Program-made: the position numbers and the translations under genes
Assembly (NCBI GenBank): GCA_002205125.1
Contig: NIOE01000004.1
Location: 186,001-250,000 of the forward strand
Length of the DNA: 64,000 nt
Direction: 5' to 3'
Source of the DNA: Roseateles noduli
GTDB taxonomy: Bacteria > Pseudomonadota > Gammaproteobacteria > Burkholderiales > Burkholderiaceae_C
Part shown: piece after piece, positions 8,678 through 16,732 of the stretch
Numbering within the stretch: position 1 is the stretch's first letter
Layout: each line of letters opens with the position of its first letter
Notes under the pieces: model-generated
What the model was told of the DNA's origin: nothing
What the model saw: the letters and a program-made list of their open reading frames with translations, nothing else
The model's database searches: none

Positions 8678-8848
8678 CGGTCGAGCCGCATGACAAATTC
8701 AAACTGCATCCGGCAGGTTCAAACAGTGACTCGTCAGCGCGACTGCACAAGACTTCATCTTGCAGGCTTCCTGGCTCAGCGCAGCCTCGGGGCCCGTAGC
8801 GGCATCACGCCCACAGCAACCCGTTGAACCCGGAAGGAAATGCAAGTC

Positions 8849-9298
8849 ATGAAGAAGCTCGTGAAATCCGCAGGCAACGCCGCAGACACCGCTGACGCCG
8901 CGGCGGTCCAGGCAGAAATCGAAGACGTCTTGGAGATCTACGAGACGGCGCTGAACGCGTCCGACATCGACGCGGTGCTGACCGTCTTCGGACCTGACGG
9001 CGTCTTCATGGCGCCGAACAGCCAGTCGGCGGTCGGTGCCGATGCCATCAGGGCCGCCTACACCGGCATCTTCCAGGCGATCACTTTCGAGACTGAGCTG
9101 ACGGTCGAGGAGGTCGTGCAGGTGGCTCCGAGCTGGGCGTTCGTCCGGACGCGATCGAACGGGCACGTGACGGTGAAGGCGATCAAACAGCGCGTCCCCG
9201 ACGCCAACCATGAACTGTTCATCCTTCAGAAGCAGGATGACGACGCGTGGAAGATCGCGCGCTACGCCTTCGCGTCGACGAATCCGGCGCCCCACTAA
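8849..9298 (+). CDS. SnoaL/NTF2-like (SgcJ/EcaC family) protein
   Basis: This small alpha+beta barrel protein of 149 residues has the NTF2-like pattern. A helical start (VQAEIEDVLEIYETALNASDIDAVLTVFGPDGVFMAP) is followed by strands (FVRTRSNGHVTVK, HELFILQKQDDDAWKIARYAF). Members are small hydrolases, isomerases or ligand-binding proteins; no catalytic residue set lets me name an activity. I chose ATG 8849 over the in-frame ATG 8840 because GGAAGGA (8832-8838) is ten bases from 8849 but only one from 8840. It follows the AraC pair and is the likely target of one of them. Confidence 0.75.
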   Translation: MKKLVKSAGNAADTADAAAVQAEIEDVLEIYETALNASDIDAVLTVFGPDGVFMAPNSQSAVGADAIRAAYTGIFQAITFETELTVEEVVQVAPSWAFVRTRSNGHVTVKAIKQRVPDANHELFILQKQDDDAWKIARYAFASTNPAPH

Positions 9299-9424
9299 CT
9301 GGCACGCCGCGCCCCGAAACAGGAAATCCGTGCGAGGAGAGGCTCGCGCCGGTTCGCCGGTGCGACTGCCGCTCGTTCTCTTCGCTTTAGTGAACTCATT
9401 CGTATGCAAAATCCGTCGATCTGG

Positions 9425-9442
9425 ATTGGTACCGGTACCAAT
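9425..9442. promoter_or_regulatory. 18-bp perfect palindrome, LacI-type operator
   Basis: ATTGGTACCGGTACCAAT is a perfect 18-bp inverted repeat centred on CG, the layout of LacI/GntR-gluconate-type operators. It lies 68 bp before the dehydrogenase cytochrome gene. A weak promoter candidate (TTCGCT at 9381, TATGCA at 9403, 16 bases apart) would start transcription just before the palindrome, so a bound repressor would block it. No LacI gene is in the window, so the regulator would be encoded elsewhere. Confidence 0.6.
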
Positions 9443-9510
9443 TCCGTGGGCGTGGGGCATGGACGAGCAATCGATCGTCCCCCGCTTCAACAACGATTGA
9501 GGTCGAACGG

Positions 9511-10980
9511 ATGAATTTCACGAGGTGGATACCGCGTGGCGCGGCGGCGCTGTCGCTCTCGATGCTGGCGGTCTGCGCCTGCCCGGGCTTAGCGTTGGCG
9601 GAGTCGCCGGCGGTCGACGCCGCGCTCATTGCGCGCGGCAAGCAACTGGCGATCGCGGCCGACTGCGCGGCCTGCCACACCACGCCCAAGGGCGGCGCGC
9701 CCTTTGCGGGCGGCTACGCGATCGAGTCGCCGATGGGCGCGATCGTCGCGACCAACATCACGCCGTCGACGACGCACGGCATCGGCGGCTACACGCTGCT
9801 TGAGTTCCAGCGCGCGCTTCGCCAGGGCGTGCGTCGCGACGGCACGCACCTCTACCCGGCGATGCCCTACACGGCGTACACGCAGCTGTCGGACGACGAC
9901 ACCGCTGCGCTCTATGCGTACTTCATGCACGACGTGAAGCCGGTGGACCAGCCGGTGGCCGAGACGCAGCTGCCGTTCCCGTTCAGCGTGCGGGCGTCGA
10001 TGGCGGTGTGGAACGCGCTGTTCCTGAAGGACGAGCGCTTCAGACCCGACCCCGCGAAGTCCGAGGAAGTGAATCGCGGCGCCTACCTCGCGGGCGCGCT
10101 CGCGCACTGCAGCACCTGTCACACGCCGCGCAACACCCTGATGGCGGAGGACCTCGGCAAGCCCTTCCTGTCCGGGGCCAACGTCGGTCCCTGGTTCGCG
10201 CCGAACATCACCTCGGACCGCGTCCGGGGCATCGGCGGCTGGCGCGACGATGAGCTGGTGCGCTACCTCCAGACCGGTCAGCTCCACCACAAGGCGCAGG
10301 CGGCCGGCCCGATGGCCGAGGCCATCGAGCACAGCCTGCAGTACCTGCCGGAATCGGACCTGCGCGCCATCGTGGCGTATCTGAAGCAGACCCCGGCGGT
10401 GCCGGGCGCGTCGGCGCAGTCGGAGGCCTCCGCACAGTCGGGCGGCAAGGCGCGCCACGCGTTCGGCGAGGCGTCCCGCGACGAAGTCGCGCTGCGCGGT
10501 CTCCAGCAGGTCGATCCGGGCTGGCGGGTGTTCAGCGCCAGCTGCGCGCACTGTCACCAGGAGAACGGCACCGGGACCTCGAACGGCGAGTACCCCTCGC
10601 TGTTCCACAACAGCGCCACTGGCGGCGATCGCGCCGACAACCTCATCGCGACCATCCTCCACGGCGTGGACCGCACCGTCGCGGGCAAGCCGCATTTCAT
10701 GCCGGCCTTCGGCGACGACGCGTCCTTCACCGACCGCCTCGGCGATCAGGAGATCGCCGACCTCTCCAACTACGTGCTGAGCCGCTACGGCAATGCCGCG
10801 GTGAAGGTCAGCGTCGAGGATGTCCGCGTCGCTCGCGCCGGGGGGGCGAAGCCCTTCCTCGCGAAGGCGCAGCCCTTCATGGTCCCGGCCGGGGTGCTGG
10901 TGCTGCTGGTGCTGATCGCCCTTGTGCTGCGTCGCCGACGCCGCGTGCAACGCGCGCGGCGATTCCGCGGCGCTCTCTGA
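9511..10980 (+). CDS. Triheme cytochrome c subunit of a membrane-bound GMC dehydrogenase
   Basis: This 489-residue protein has an N-terminal signal peptide (about residues 1-30, ending ALAES). It has three haem-binding CxxCH motifs: CAACH near residue 52, CSTCH near 200 and CAHCH near 344. A hydrophobic C-terminal anchor (about 450-472, VLVLLVLIALVL) is followed by an arginine-rich cytoplasmic tail. This is the layout of the cytochrome subunit of gluconate, sorbitol, fructose and alcohol dehydrogenases, which passes electrons from the FAD subunit to ubiquinone in the periplasm. It is the first gene of a three-subunit operon (12 bp to the next gene). The first gene in such operons is more often the small subunit, so the order here is slightly unusual. 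Confidence 0.9.
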   Translation: MNFTRWIPRGAAALSLSMLAVCACPGLALAESPAVDAALIARGKQLAIAADCAACHTTPKGGAPFAGGYAIESPMGAIVATNITPSTTHGIGGYTLLEFQRALRQGVRRDGTHLYPAMPYTAYTQLSDDDTAALYAYFMHDVKPVDQPVAETQLPFPFSVRASMAVWNALFLKDERFRPDPAKSEEVNRGAYLAGALAHCSTCHTPRNTLMAEDLGKPFLSGANVGPWFAPNITSDRVRGIGGWRDDELVRYLQTGQLHHKAQAAGPMAEAIEHSLQYLPESDLRAIVAYLKQTPAVPGASAQSEASAQSGGKARHAFGEASRDEVALRGLQQVDPGWRVFSASCAHCHQENGTGTSNGEYPSLFHNSATGGDRADNLIATILHGVDRTVAGKPHFMPAFGDDASFTDRLGDQEIADLSNYVLSRYGNAAVKVSVEDVRVARAGGAKPFLAKAQPFMVPAGVLVLLVLIALVLRRRRRVQRARRFRGAL

Positions 10981-10992
10981 ACGGAGTCCTCC

Positions 10993-11628
10993 ATGACCCA
11001 AGAACACGATCCCTCGCAGGCGCTGGGCCGCTCGCTTTCGCGGCGCAGCCTGCTGGAAATGGCCTCGCTGGCCGGCACCGCGCTGGCCCTCGGCGGCGCC
11101 GGGCTGCTGGCCGCGCGCGAAGGCCTCGCGGCGACCGCCGCCGGCGCAGCAAGCGCTGCTGGTGCGGCACCCGCCGCCGCCGCGCTGCCGGCGGCGGACT
11201 TCCTGCGCCTCTCGATCTTCCTGACCGGCGGCCAGCCGCTGGATGCGACGCTCGCCGGCCGCTACCAGGTGGCGCTGGCCAAGCGCGATCCGCAGTTCGG
11301 CGACAGCGCCCGCGCGCTGCTCGGACTGATGGCCACGAGCAAGGCCGCGACCGTCGAGGCACTGCTCGAACAGCCTGCGCTGCAGGACACGCTGCGCGCG
11401 CTGACCACGCGCATCGTCTCGGCCTGGTACCTGGGCATCGTCGGCCAGGACGCCGACGCCGAGCTGATCAGCTACGCCGAGGCGCTGATGTACCGCCCGA
11501 CCCGGGACGTCCTGGTGGTGCCGACCTACGGCGCCGGCCCCGACTCCTGGGGCGACCAGCCGGGCGTCACCCCGTCTGTGACCCCGCCTGTGACCCCGGC
11601 CGCAACCAACGAACGCAAGACCGCATGA
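10993..11628 (+). CDS. Small (Tat-exported) subunit of GMC sugar/polyol dehydrogenase
   Basis: This 211-residue protein begins with a twin-arginine signal (LSRRSLLEMASLAG, about residue 15) followed by an alanine-rich hydrophobic stretch. It has the small-subunit domain of FAD-dependent sorbitol/gluconate dehydrogenases (FLRLSIFLTGG, and SAWYLGIVG...ALMYRPTRD near residues 135-165). The small subunit folds onto the FAD subunit and carries it through the Tat pathway. The C-terminus ends in a short VTP.VTPPVTP repeat that probably is a flexible tail. ATG 10993 follows ACGGAGTCC. Its stop overlaps the GMC gene start (ATGA at 11625-11628), indicating coupled translation and 1:1 stoichiometry. Confidence 0.85.
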   Translation: MTQEHDPSQALGRSLSRRSLLEMASLAGTALALGGAGLLAAREGLAATAAGAASAAGAAPAAAALPAADFLRLSIFLTGGQPLDATLAGRYQVALAKRDPQFGDSARALLGLMATSKAATVEALLEQPALQDTLRALTTRIVSAWYLGIVGQDADAELISYAEALMYRPTRDVLVVPTYGAGPDSWGDQPGVTPSVTPPVTPAATNERKTA

Positions 11629-13256
11629 GCACACAGTACGACGCCGACCTGATCGTCATCGGGTCCGGGGTGATGGGCGGGCTGATCGCCAGCCGCGTCG
11701 CCCAGGCGGGCAAGTCCGTCATCATTCTCGAAGCCGGTCCGCGCGTGCGCCGCGCCGACATCGTCGAGACCTTCCGCAACTCGCCGGTCAAGCTCTCGCT
11801 GGCCAACATGAAGCTGCAGGGCGCGGGCTCGCCGTTCCCGAATCCGCCGCACATCCCGTCGACCTACGGTGACTACCTGCGCCAGACCGGGCCGGTGTCC
11901 TATCCGACCAAGTACCTGCGCGTGGTCGGGGGCACGACCTGGCACTTCGGCTCGGCGCTGTGGCGGATGATCCCGAACGACTTCAAGCTCAAGACGCTCT
12001 ACGGCCGCGGCCGCGACTGGCCGATCGGCTATGACGAGCTGGAGCCCTACTACTGCCAGGCCGAAGCGGAGCTGGGCGTGTCCGGCGTCGACGGCCAGGA
12101 CGAGAGCGGCCACGGCGGCGAGGCCAGCCCGCCGCGCTCGCAGCCCTTCCCGATGAAGCCGCTCAACGAGCCCTACTTCATGAAGCGGGTGGCGGAGATG
12201 CTCAAGCCGGGCGGCTACAACCCGGTCATCGAGCCGCACGGCCGCGCCTCGCGTCCCTACGGCAACCGGCCGGTCTGCGCGGGCAACAACAACTGCAACC
12301 CGGTCTGCCCGATCGGCGCGAAGTACGACGGCTCGATGCACATCGACGTCGCGGAACGCGCCGGCGCGAAGCTGCTCGACAACGCGGTGGCCTATCGCAT
12401 CGAGGCCGGCCCGGACGGCAAGATCACGCGCGTCCATTACAAGAAGCCGGACGGCAGCTCGCATGCACTGACGGCGCGGCACTTCGTGCTGGCCGCCTAC
12501 GCGATCGAAGGGCCGAAGCTGCTGCTGATGTCGACCTCGGAGAAGTACCCGAACGGCATCGCCAACTCCTCCGACCAGGTGGGCCGCAACCTGATGGGCC
12601 ACACCGGCATCAGCATGAACATCATGATGAACGAGGACGTCTGGCCGGGGCAGGGGCCGACGGAGCTGCTGGTCTACCTGAACTACCGCGACGGCGCGTT
12701 CCGCAAGGACATCCCCAGCTACAAGACCAAGTTCCGCAACACGGTGACGACGCAGCAGATCGCGTCGGAGCTGCTGGCCAAGGGCGTGGTGGGCGCCAGG
12801 CTGGACGAGGAGATCCGCAAGCGCTCGGCGCGCTCGCTGAACGTGGCGGTGGACTTCGAGACGGAGGCGCAGCCGCAGAACCGCATCGTGCCGAGCAAGA
12901 CGCACACCGATGCCATCGGCATTCCGGTGCCGGAGATCTACTACAGCGTCAACGACTACTGGAACGCCGGGCGCGACTTCGCGGTCAAGGACCTGGAGCG
13001 CATGGCGAAGCTGCTGGACGCGGACGTGCTGAAGATGGACACCAAGCACCAGGACCGGCAGCACATCATGGGCACGACGCTGATGGGCGACGATCCGAAG
13101 GACTCGGTGGTGGACCGCGATTGCCGCACGCACGACCATCCCAACTTCTTCATCGCGGGGACGGGCGTGATGCCGTCGGCCTCGTGCATGAACCCGACGC
13201 TGACCGGTGCGGCCTTGAGTCTGCGCATCGCGGACACGCTGCTGAAGGAGATCTAA
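11625..13256 (+). CDS. GMC family FAD-dependent dehydrogenase, large subunit
   Basis: This 543-residue protein has the Rossmann FAD-binding GSGVMGGLIASRVAQAG near residue 10 and a GMC C-terminal domain with the catalytic His region near 490-505 (HIMGTTLMG) and FIAGTGVMPSAS near 510. A Cys cluster near residues 222-232 (CAGNNNCNPVCPIGA) is typical of gluconate 2-dehydrogenase and fructose/sorbitol dehydrogenases, where cysteines near FAD bind an iron-sulphur centre. It oxidises a sugar, sugar acid or polyol in the periplasm and passes electrons to the cytochrome subunit. The exact substrate cannot be read from sequence; gluconate, sorbitol, fructose or cellobionate are all possible. The LacI-type operator upstream favours a sugar or sugar acid. 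Confidence 0.88.
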   Translation: MSTQYDADLIVIGSGVMGGLIASRVAQAGKSVIILEAGPRVRRADIVETFRNSPVKLSLANMKLQGAGSPFPNPPHIPSTYGDYLRQTGPVSYPTKYLRVVGGTTWHFGSALWRMIPNDFKLKTLYGRGRDWPIGYDELEPYYCQAEAELGVSGVDGQDESGHGGEASPPRSQPFPMKPLNEPYFMKRVAEMLKPGGYNPVIEPHGRASRPYGNRPVCAGNNNCNPVCPIGAKYDGSMHIDVAERAGAKLLDNAVAYRIEAGPDGKITRVHYKKPDGSSHALTARHFVLAAYAIEGPKLLLMSTSEKYPNGIANSSDQVGRNLMGHTGISMNIMMNEDVWPGQGPTELLVYLNYRDGAFRKDIPSYKTKFRNTVTTQQIASELLAKGVVGARLDEEIRKRSARSLNVAVDFETEAQPQNRIVPSKTHTDAIGIPVPEIYYSVNDYWNAGRDFAVKDLERMAKLLDADVLKMDTKHQDRQHIMGTTLMGDDPKDSVVDRDCRTHDHPNFFIAGTGVMPSASCMNPTLTGAALSLRIADTLLKEI

Positions 13257-13263
13257 TCGGTGG

Positions 13264-13938
13264 ATGCGAAATCCGGCGAAGACTGAAGCGGCCGTCTCAA
13301 GCGGGGCTGGCGACACCGGCGCGGCGCCTCGTGGAAGAGGGCGCCCGCGCGACCCCGGCAAGCGGGCGGGCATCCTGGCGGCGGCGCGCGAGCACTTCGC
13401 GGAGTTCGGCTTCGAGAAGGGCAGCGTGGACCGCGTCGCCGCGGCCGCGGCGGTGTCCAAGGTAACGATCTACAAGTACTTCCCGTCCAAGGAAGTGCTG
13501 TTCAACGCGGTGGTGAACGAGCCGATCCGACAGGCGTTCGAGCTCGACGTCGCCGCGCTGGACCCGACGATGCCGCAGGCCTCGTTGGAGAAGATCGCCG
13601 AGACCTACCTGGCGCTGATCACAGCGCCGGAGATCCTCGCGCACATCCGCCTGCTGCATGCGAGCGTGTCCGTTTCGCCGGCGCTGGGCCACGATTTCTT
13701 CAGCTCAGGCCCGGAGGCCGTCCTGCAGGAGCTGGGCGGTTTCCTGCGCGCCTGCCGCGACGCGGGTTCCCTGGCGATCCGGAACGTGCCGCAGGCGGCG
13801 GAGCAGTTCCTCGGCATGGTGCGCGGCAACGAGCAGATCCGCCTGCTGATGAAGCAGCCGCCGCTGCGCGCCAGGGCGGCGACGCGGCGCTACTGCCGCT
13901 CCTGCGTGGACCTGTTCGTCCGGGCTCATGCCACCTGA
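13264..13938 (+). CDS. TetR/AcrR family transcriptional regulator
   Basis: This 224-residue protein has a TetR N-terminal HTH at about residues 33-80 (GILAAAREHFAEFGFEKGSVDRVAAAAAVSKVTIYKYFPSKEVLF in outline). A C-terminal helical ligand domain of the AefR-like type follows (about 100-215). It starts at ATG 13264, only 7 bp after the GMC dehydrogenase stop, so it probably is the last gene of that operon. It could repress the operon or a neighbouring one, since a LacI-type operator already lies upstream of the first gene. It is convergent with the quinone oxidoreductase gene (24 bp gap). Confidence 0.85.
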   Translation: MRNPAKTEAAVSSGAGDTGAAPRGRGRPRDPGKRAGILAAAREHFAEFGFEKGSVDRVAAAAAVSKVTIYKYFPSKEVLFNAVVNEPIRQAFELDVAALDPTMPQASLEKIAETYLALITAPEILAHIRLLHASVSVSPALGHDFFSSGPEAVLQELGGFLRACRDAGSLAIRNVPQAAEQFLGMVRGNEQIRLLMKQPPLRARAATRRYCRSCVDLFVRAHAT

Positions 13939-13962
13939 TCCGGGGGCTGTTGATCAGGCGCA

Positions 13963-14934
13963 TCAAGCCACGTTCACGACCACCTTGCCCCGGAGCTTCT
14001 GCCCCAGGTGGCTGCCTTTCTCCAACGCCGTGTGCGCCGCGCCCATCTCCGCCAGCGAGAACGTCGCGCCGATCACTGGCCGGATGCGCTCGCGCTCAAG
14101 CAGCTCCTTCAGCGCCTGCAGCTTCCCGCGGTTCTGACGCGTGAAGACGAAGTGGTACTCCGCGTTCACGCCCCAGGCGTTCACCAGGTTCTGCGGCGTG
14201 GCGATGTCCACGATGGACACGACCCGACCCCCGTCCGCCAGCACGAGCGGCGAACGCTCCAGCGTCGGACCGCCGATGGTGTCGAACACCACGTTGACGC
14301 CGCGGGCGCCGGTCAGCTCGCGCACCTGATCGACGTAGTCGGCGGCTTCGTAGTCGATGGCGTCGTCCGCGCCGAGCGAGCGCACGAAATCGGCTTGCGA
14401 AGCGCGGCAGGTGGTGATCACGCGAGCGCCCATCGTCTTCGCCAGCTGGATGGCGATGGAGCCGACGCCGCCCGCGCCGCCGTGGATCAGGACCGTCTCC
14501 GCCGCTTGCAGCCGCGCGCGCGACACCAGCGCTTCCCAAGCAGTTCCGCCGACGAGCGTGATGGAGGCTGCCTCCGCGTGGCTGAGGTTGCGCGGCTTGT
14601 GCGTCACCAGCTCCTGCGGCACGACGTTGAACTCGGCGTAGCTGCCGCCCTTGGGCCCGAAGATCTTGGGCGTGTAGAAGACCTCGTCGCCCGGCTTGAA
14701 ATCGTGGACGCCTGGCCCCACGCGTTCCACCACACCCGACACGTCGTGTCCGATGACCGCCGGGAGCGGCACGTAGGCGGGATAGTCGCCGCGGCGGATC
14801 TGATAGTCGAGCGGGTTGACGGAGGTGGCGACCACGCGCACCAGCAGTTCGCCGGCCTCGACCGACGGCACAGGGATGTCCTGCAGTTGCAGGTGTTCGA
14901 CGCCGCCGAAGGCGGTCAGGACAATGGCTTTCAT
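13963..14934 (-). CDS. Zinc-independent quinone oxidoreductase (MDR family, QOR-like)
   Basis: This 323-residue medium-chain dehydrogenase/reductase has an N-terminal GroES-like domain (residues about 1-120: [29 protein letters not shown]) and a Rossmann domain with [15 protein letters not shown] near 148-163. The zinc ligands of alcohol dehydrogenases are missing, as in QOR/crotonase-type reductases that reduce quinones or enones with NADPH. I chose ATG 14934 because the family starts MKA.V; an upstream extension to 15057 has no domain homology. It is divergent from a winged-helix gene at 15117, and an inverted repeat at 14984-14999 lies between them, a layout typical of a locally regulated pair. 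Confidence 0.85.
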   Translation of the reverse strand: MKAIVLTAFGGVEHLQLQDIPVPSVEAGELLVRVVATSVNPLDYQIRRGDYPAYVPLPAVIGHDVSGVVERVGPGVHDFKPGDEVFYTPKIFGPKGGSYAEFNVVPQELVTHKPRNLSHAEAASITLVGGTAWEALVSRARLQAAETVLIHGGAGGVGSIAIQLAKTMGARVITTCRASQADFVRSLGADDAIDYEAADYVDQVRELTGARGVNVVFDTIGGPTLERSPLVLADGGRVVSIVDIATPQNLVNAWGVNAEYHFVFTRQNRGKLQALKELLERERIRPVIGATFSLAEMGAAHTALEKGSHLGQKLRGKVVVNVA

Positions 14935-14983
14935 CTGAGGTCTCGAAGTTGGAACACGACCATTGTCATATCGACGTTTTGCG

Positions 14984-14999
14984 ATACGTCGAGTCGTAT
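14984..14999. promoter_or_regulatory. Inverted repeat between divergent quinone reductase and ArsR-like genes
   Basis: ATACGTCGAGTCGTAT has 5-bp arms (ATACG/CGTAT) around a 6-bp core. A related half site (TATCGACG, 14970-14977) lies just beside it. It sits 50 bp from the reductase start and 118 bp from the winged-helix regulator start, a suitable position for that regulator to bind. Confidence 0.4.
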
Positions 15000-15116
15000 A
15001 ACTTCTCCCTGTCGTCGTTCCTGGCAATCGCGGGACGGATGCGGCTTGCAGGCCCATCTGCTAATCGCGCGACGCTGTCTCTGCACGACCGCCTAAACTC
15101 GGCGGTCCTTTCATCG

Positions 15117-15437
15117 ATGCCGCCTATGTCCGAAGAAGTGCCGCTGGTTCGCGTGCTCGTGGTGTTGTCCAACACCCAGCGGCTGGACATCCTGCGCAAG
15201 CTGAAGACGCCGGCGCTGTTCCCGCCGCAGGACGAGGGCGACCCGGACACCGACGGCGTCTGCGTGTCGTCGATCCAGGCGGGGCAGGGGCTGGCGTTCT
15301 CGACGACCTCCAAGTACCTCGCCGACCTGGCCGGCATCGGCCTGGTGACCACCAAGCGGATGGGCAAGTGGTCCTACTACAAGCGCGACGAGCGTGCGAT
15401 CGCGGCGCTCGCGAAGCGGCTGGCGCGGGAACTCTAG
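15117..15437 (+). CDS. ArsR-like winged-helix transcriptional regulator
   Basis: This protein of about 106 residues has an ArsR/winged-helix pattern: LSNTQRLDILRKLKT (helix 2), a recognition helix region FSTTSKYLADLAGIGLV, and a wing with the aromatic-rich KRMGKWSYYKRDE. An extra loop (PPQDEGDPDTDG) lies between the first helices. No cysteine pair for metal binding is visible, so it is unlikely to sense arsenite. The start is uncertain: ATG 15117 is about 11 bases after GGCGG, while ATG 15126 (MSEEVPL) also fits. It is divergent from the quinone oxidoreductase, which it probably regulates. Confidence 0.7.
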   Translation: MPPMSEEVPLVRVLVVLSNTQRLDILRKLKTPALFPPQDEGDPDTDGVCVSSIQAGQGLAFSTTSKYLADLAGIGLVTTKRMGKWSYYKRDERAIAALAKRLAREL

Positions 15438-15512
15438 ATGCGCCTCGAATCGATGCGGATGCTCTCCCATCGGTCAGGGCACGCGCTTCGCCATTTCCCC
15501 CAGCCTTCCATC

Positions 15513-16499
15513 ATGAGCATGCAGCCCTCCAACCTTCCCGACACCTACGCCACGTTTGCACCGGAAGTGCAATCTCTTATCCGGGTTCTCAGAAGCAATG
15601 GATTCACGATGGGCGCCGGTGAAGGCGGCCATCCCGTCACGTCGGGCGAACGTTCGATGGTCCGAGTGTTGTGGAGAGGGCATTACGTGGGACGAGTCGA
15701 TCCCACGGTGGGTCGCGGCGATCGGCGTGGACTCCTGGGATATCGGTTTGGTGCTGAGTTGGGCGCGCTCACTGCACCATGCCCGCTGCCGCGCATTGCA
15801 TTGACCGATCTGGATCCGGCGCAGGCGGCGTCGCTTGGCGACCAATTCGCCGAGCAGTTCGCGCGCGAGCACCTGATCGCCCGCGCGTCGCTGTCGGTGT
15901 GGGCGGAAGCGGAAAAGAGCAAAGGCTCTTGGCGTTGGTACCTTCGCATCCGTGATGAGGAAACCGCGCTGCATTTGATGAAGGTCTCTGCGGCGCTACT
16001 GGATGCGTTCGAAGCCGGCGGACCTCATGCCGCTGCGGAGGAACTCCGCGAGGACCTGATGGAAATCGATGCAGTGTTCCCGGAAGAAGCAGACCGCAAG
16101 CAACTGCGCGATGCCCGAGTCGGCCAAGGTAAGTTCCGGTCAGATCTTCTGAAGGCGTTCGGTGCCCGCTGTCCGGTCTCCGGGCTTGGCATCGAAGCCG
16201 CCTTGATTGCTTCACACATCGTTGCATGGCGGGACGACACCACCAACTTCAACGAGCGCAGGGACCCGGACAACGGGCTGTTGCTGGCGGCAAACATCGA
16301 CGCCCTTTTCGATCGACACCTCCTCACCTTTGAAGCCGATGGGGCGATCCGACTCTCGGCGTCGCTGCCGACCAGTGAACTGGATCGGATCGGCGTGATG
16401 ACGGGCCTGAGCTCCCACCAGTTGAGCAAACGCGCGGAGTACCTTGCACGACATCGTGCTCGATTCGACGACGCAGAGCGGGCGCGTGGGTCCGCCTGA
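15513..16499 (+). CDS. HNH (HNH_2-type) endonuclease domain protein
   Basis: This 328-residue protein has an unrecognised N-terminal region (about 1-200) and a C-terminal HNH_2 domain (about 205-290). The latter reads KFRSDLLKAFGARCPVSG, ASHIVAWRD, then DPDNGLLLAANIDALFDRHLLTF, which keeps the His of ASHI and the Asn/His of the HNH fold. Such proteins often sit in restriction or defence loci, where the N-terminal part senses the target. I chose ATG 15513 (MSMQPSNLP); an upstream in-frame start at 15438 would abut the previous stop. It lies 233 bp before the DUF4011 helicase on the same strand. Confidence 0.75.
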   Translation: MSMQPSNLPDTYATFAPEVQSLIRVLRSNGFTMGAGEGGHPVTSGERSMVRVLWRGHYVGRVDPTVGRGDRRGLLGYRFGAELGALTAPCPLPRIALTDLDPAQAASLGDQFAEQFAREHLIARASLSVWAEAEKSKGSWRWYLRIRDEETALHLMKVSAALLDAFEAGGPHAAAEELREDLMEIDAVFPEEADRKQLRDARVGQGKFRSDLLKAFGARCPVSGLGIEAALIASHIVAWRDDTTNFNERRDPDNGLLLAANIDALFDRHLLTFEADGAIRLSASLPTSELDRIGVMTGLSSHQLSKRAEYLARHRARFDDAERARGSA

Positions 16500-16732
16500 G
16501 AAGCGCATCCGGCCGGTAGCGATGCCATCGGATCTCAGACTTCGACGACAGCAATTGCGACGCGCACCGCGGCAGGTCGCTCCTCGCGCGTTCCAAACGG
16601 CCAGAGTACGACATGTTTCCATCTGCTTACAATTGATCCAGCAGTCCTGCGCGCGGCTCTCTGGGCCAGCCACCAGCAGGCTATCCATGGGGAGCGGCCG
16701 ACCACGAACGGCTGAGGATATGGGAGCGTTGC

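Noticed and set aside
9589-13460. Two long minus-strand frames opposite the dehydrogenase operon
   Set aside because: Shadows of well-supported cytochrome, small-subunit and GMC genes.
15438-15512. Upstream extension of the HNH_2 gene to 15438
   Set aside because: The start would directly abut the previous stop, and the added residues are unlike the rest; ATG 15513 is more plausible.
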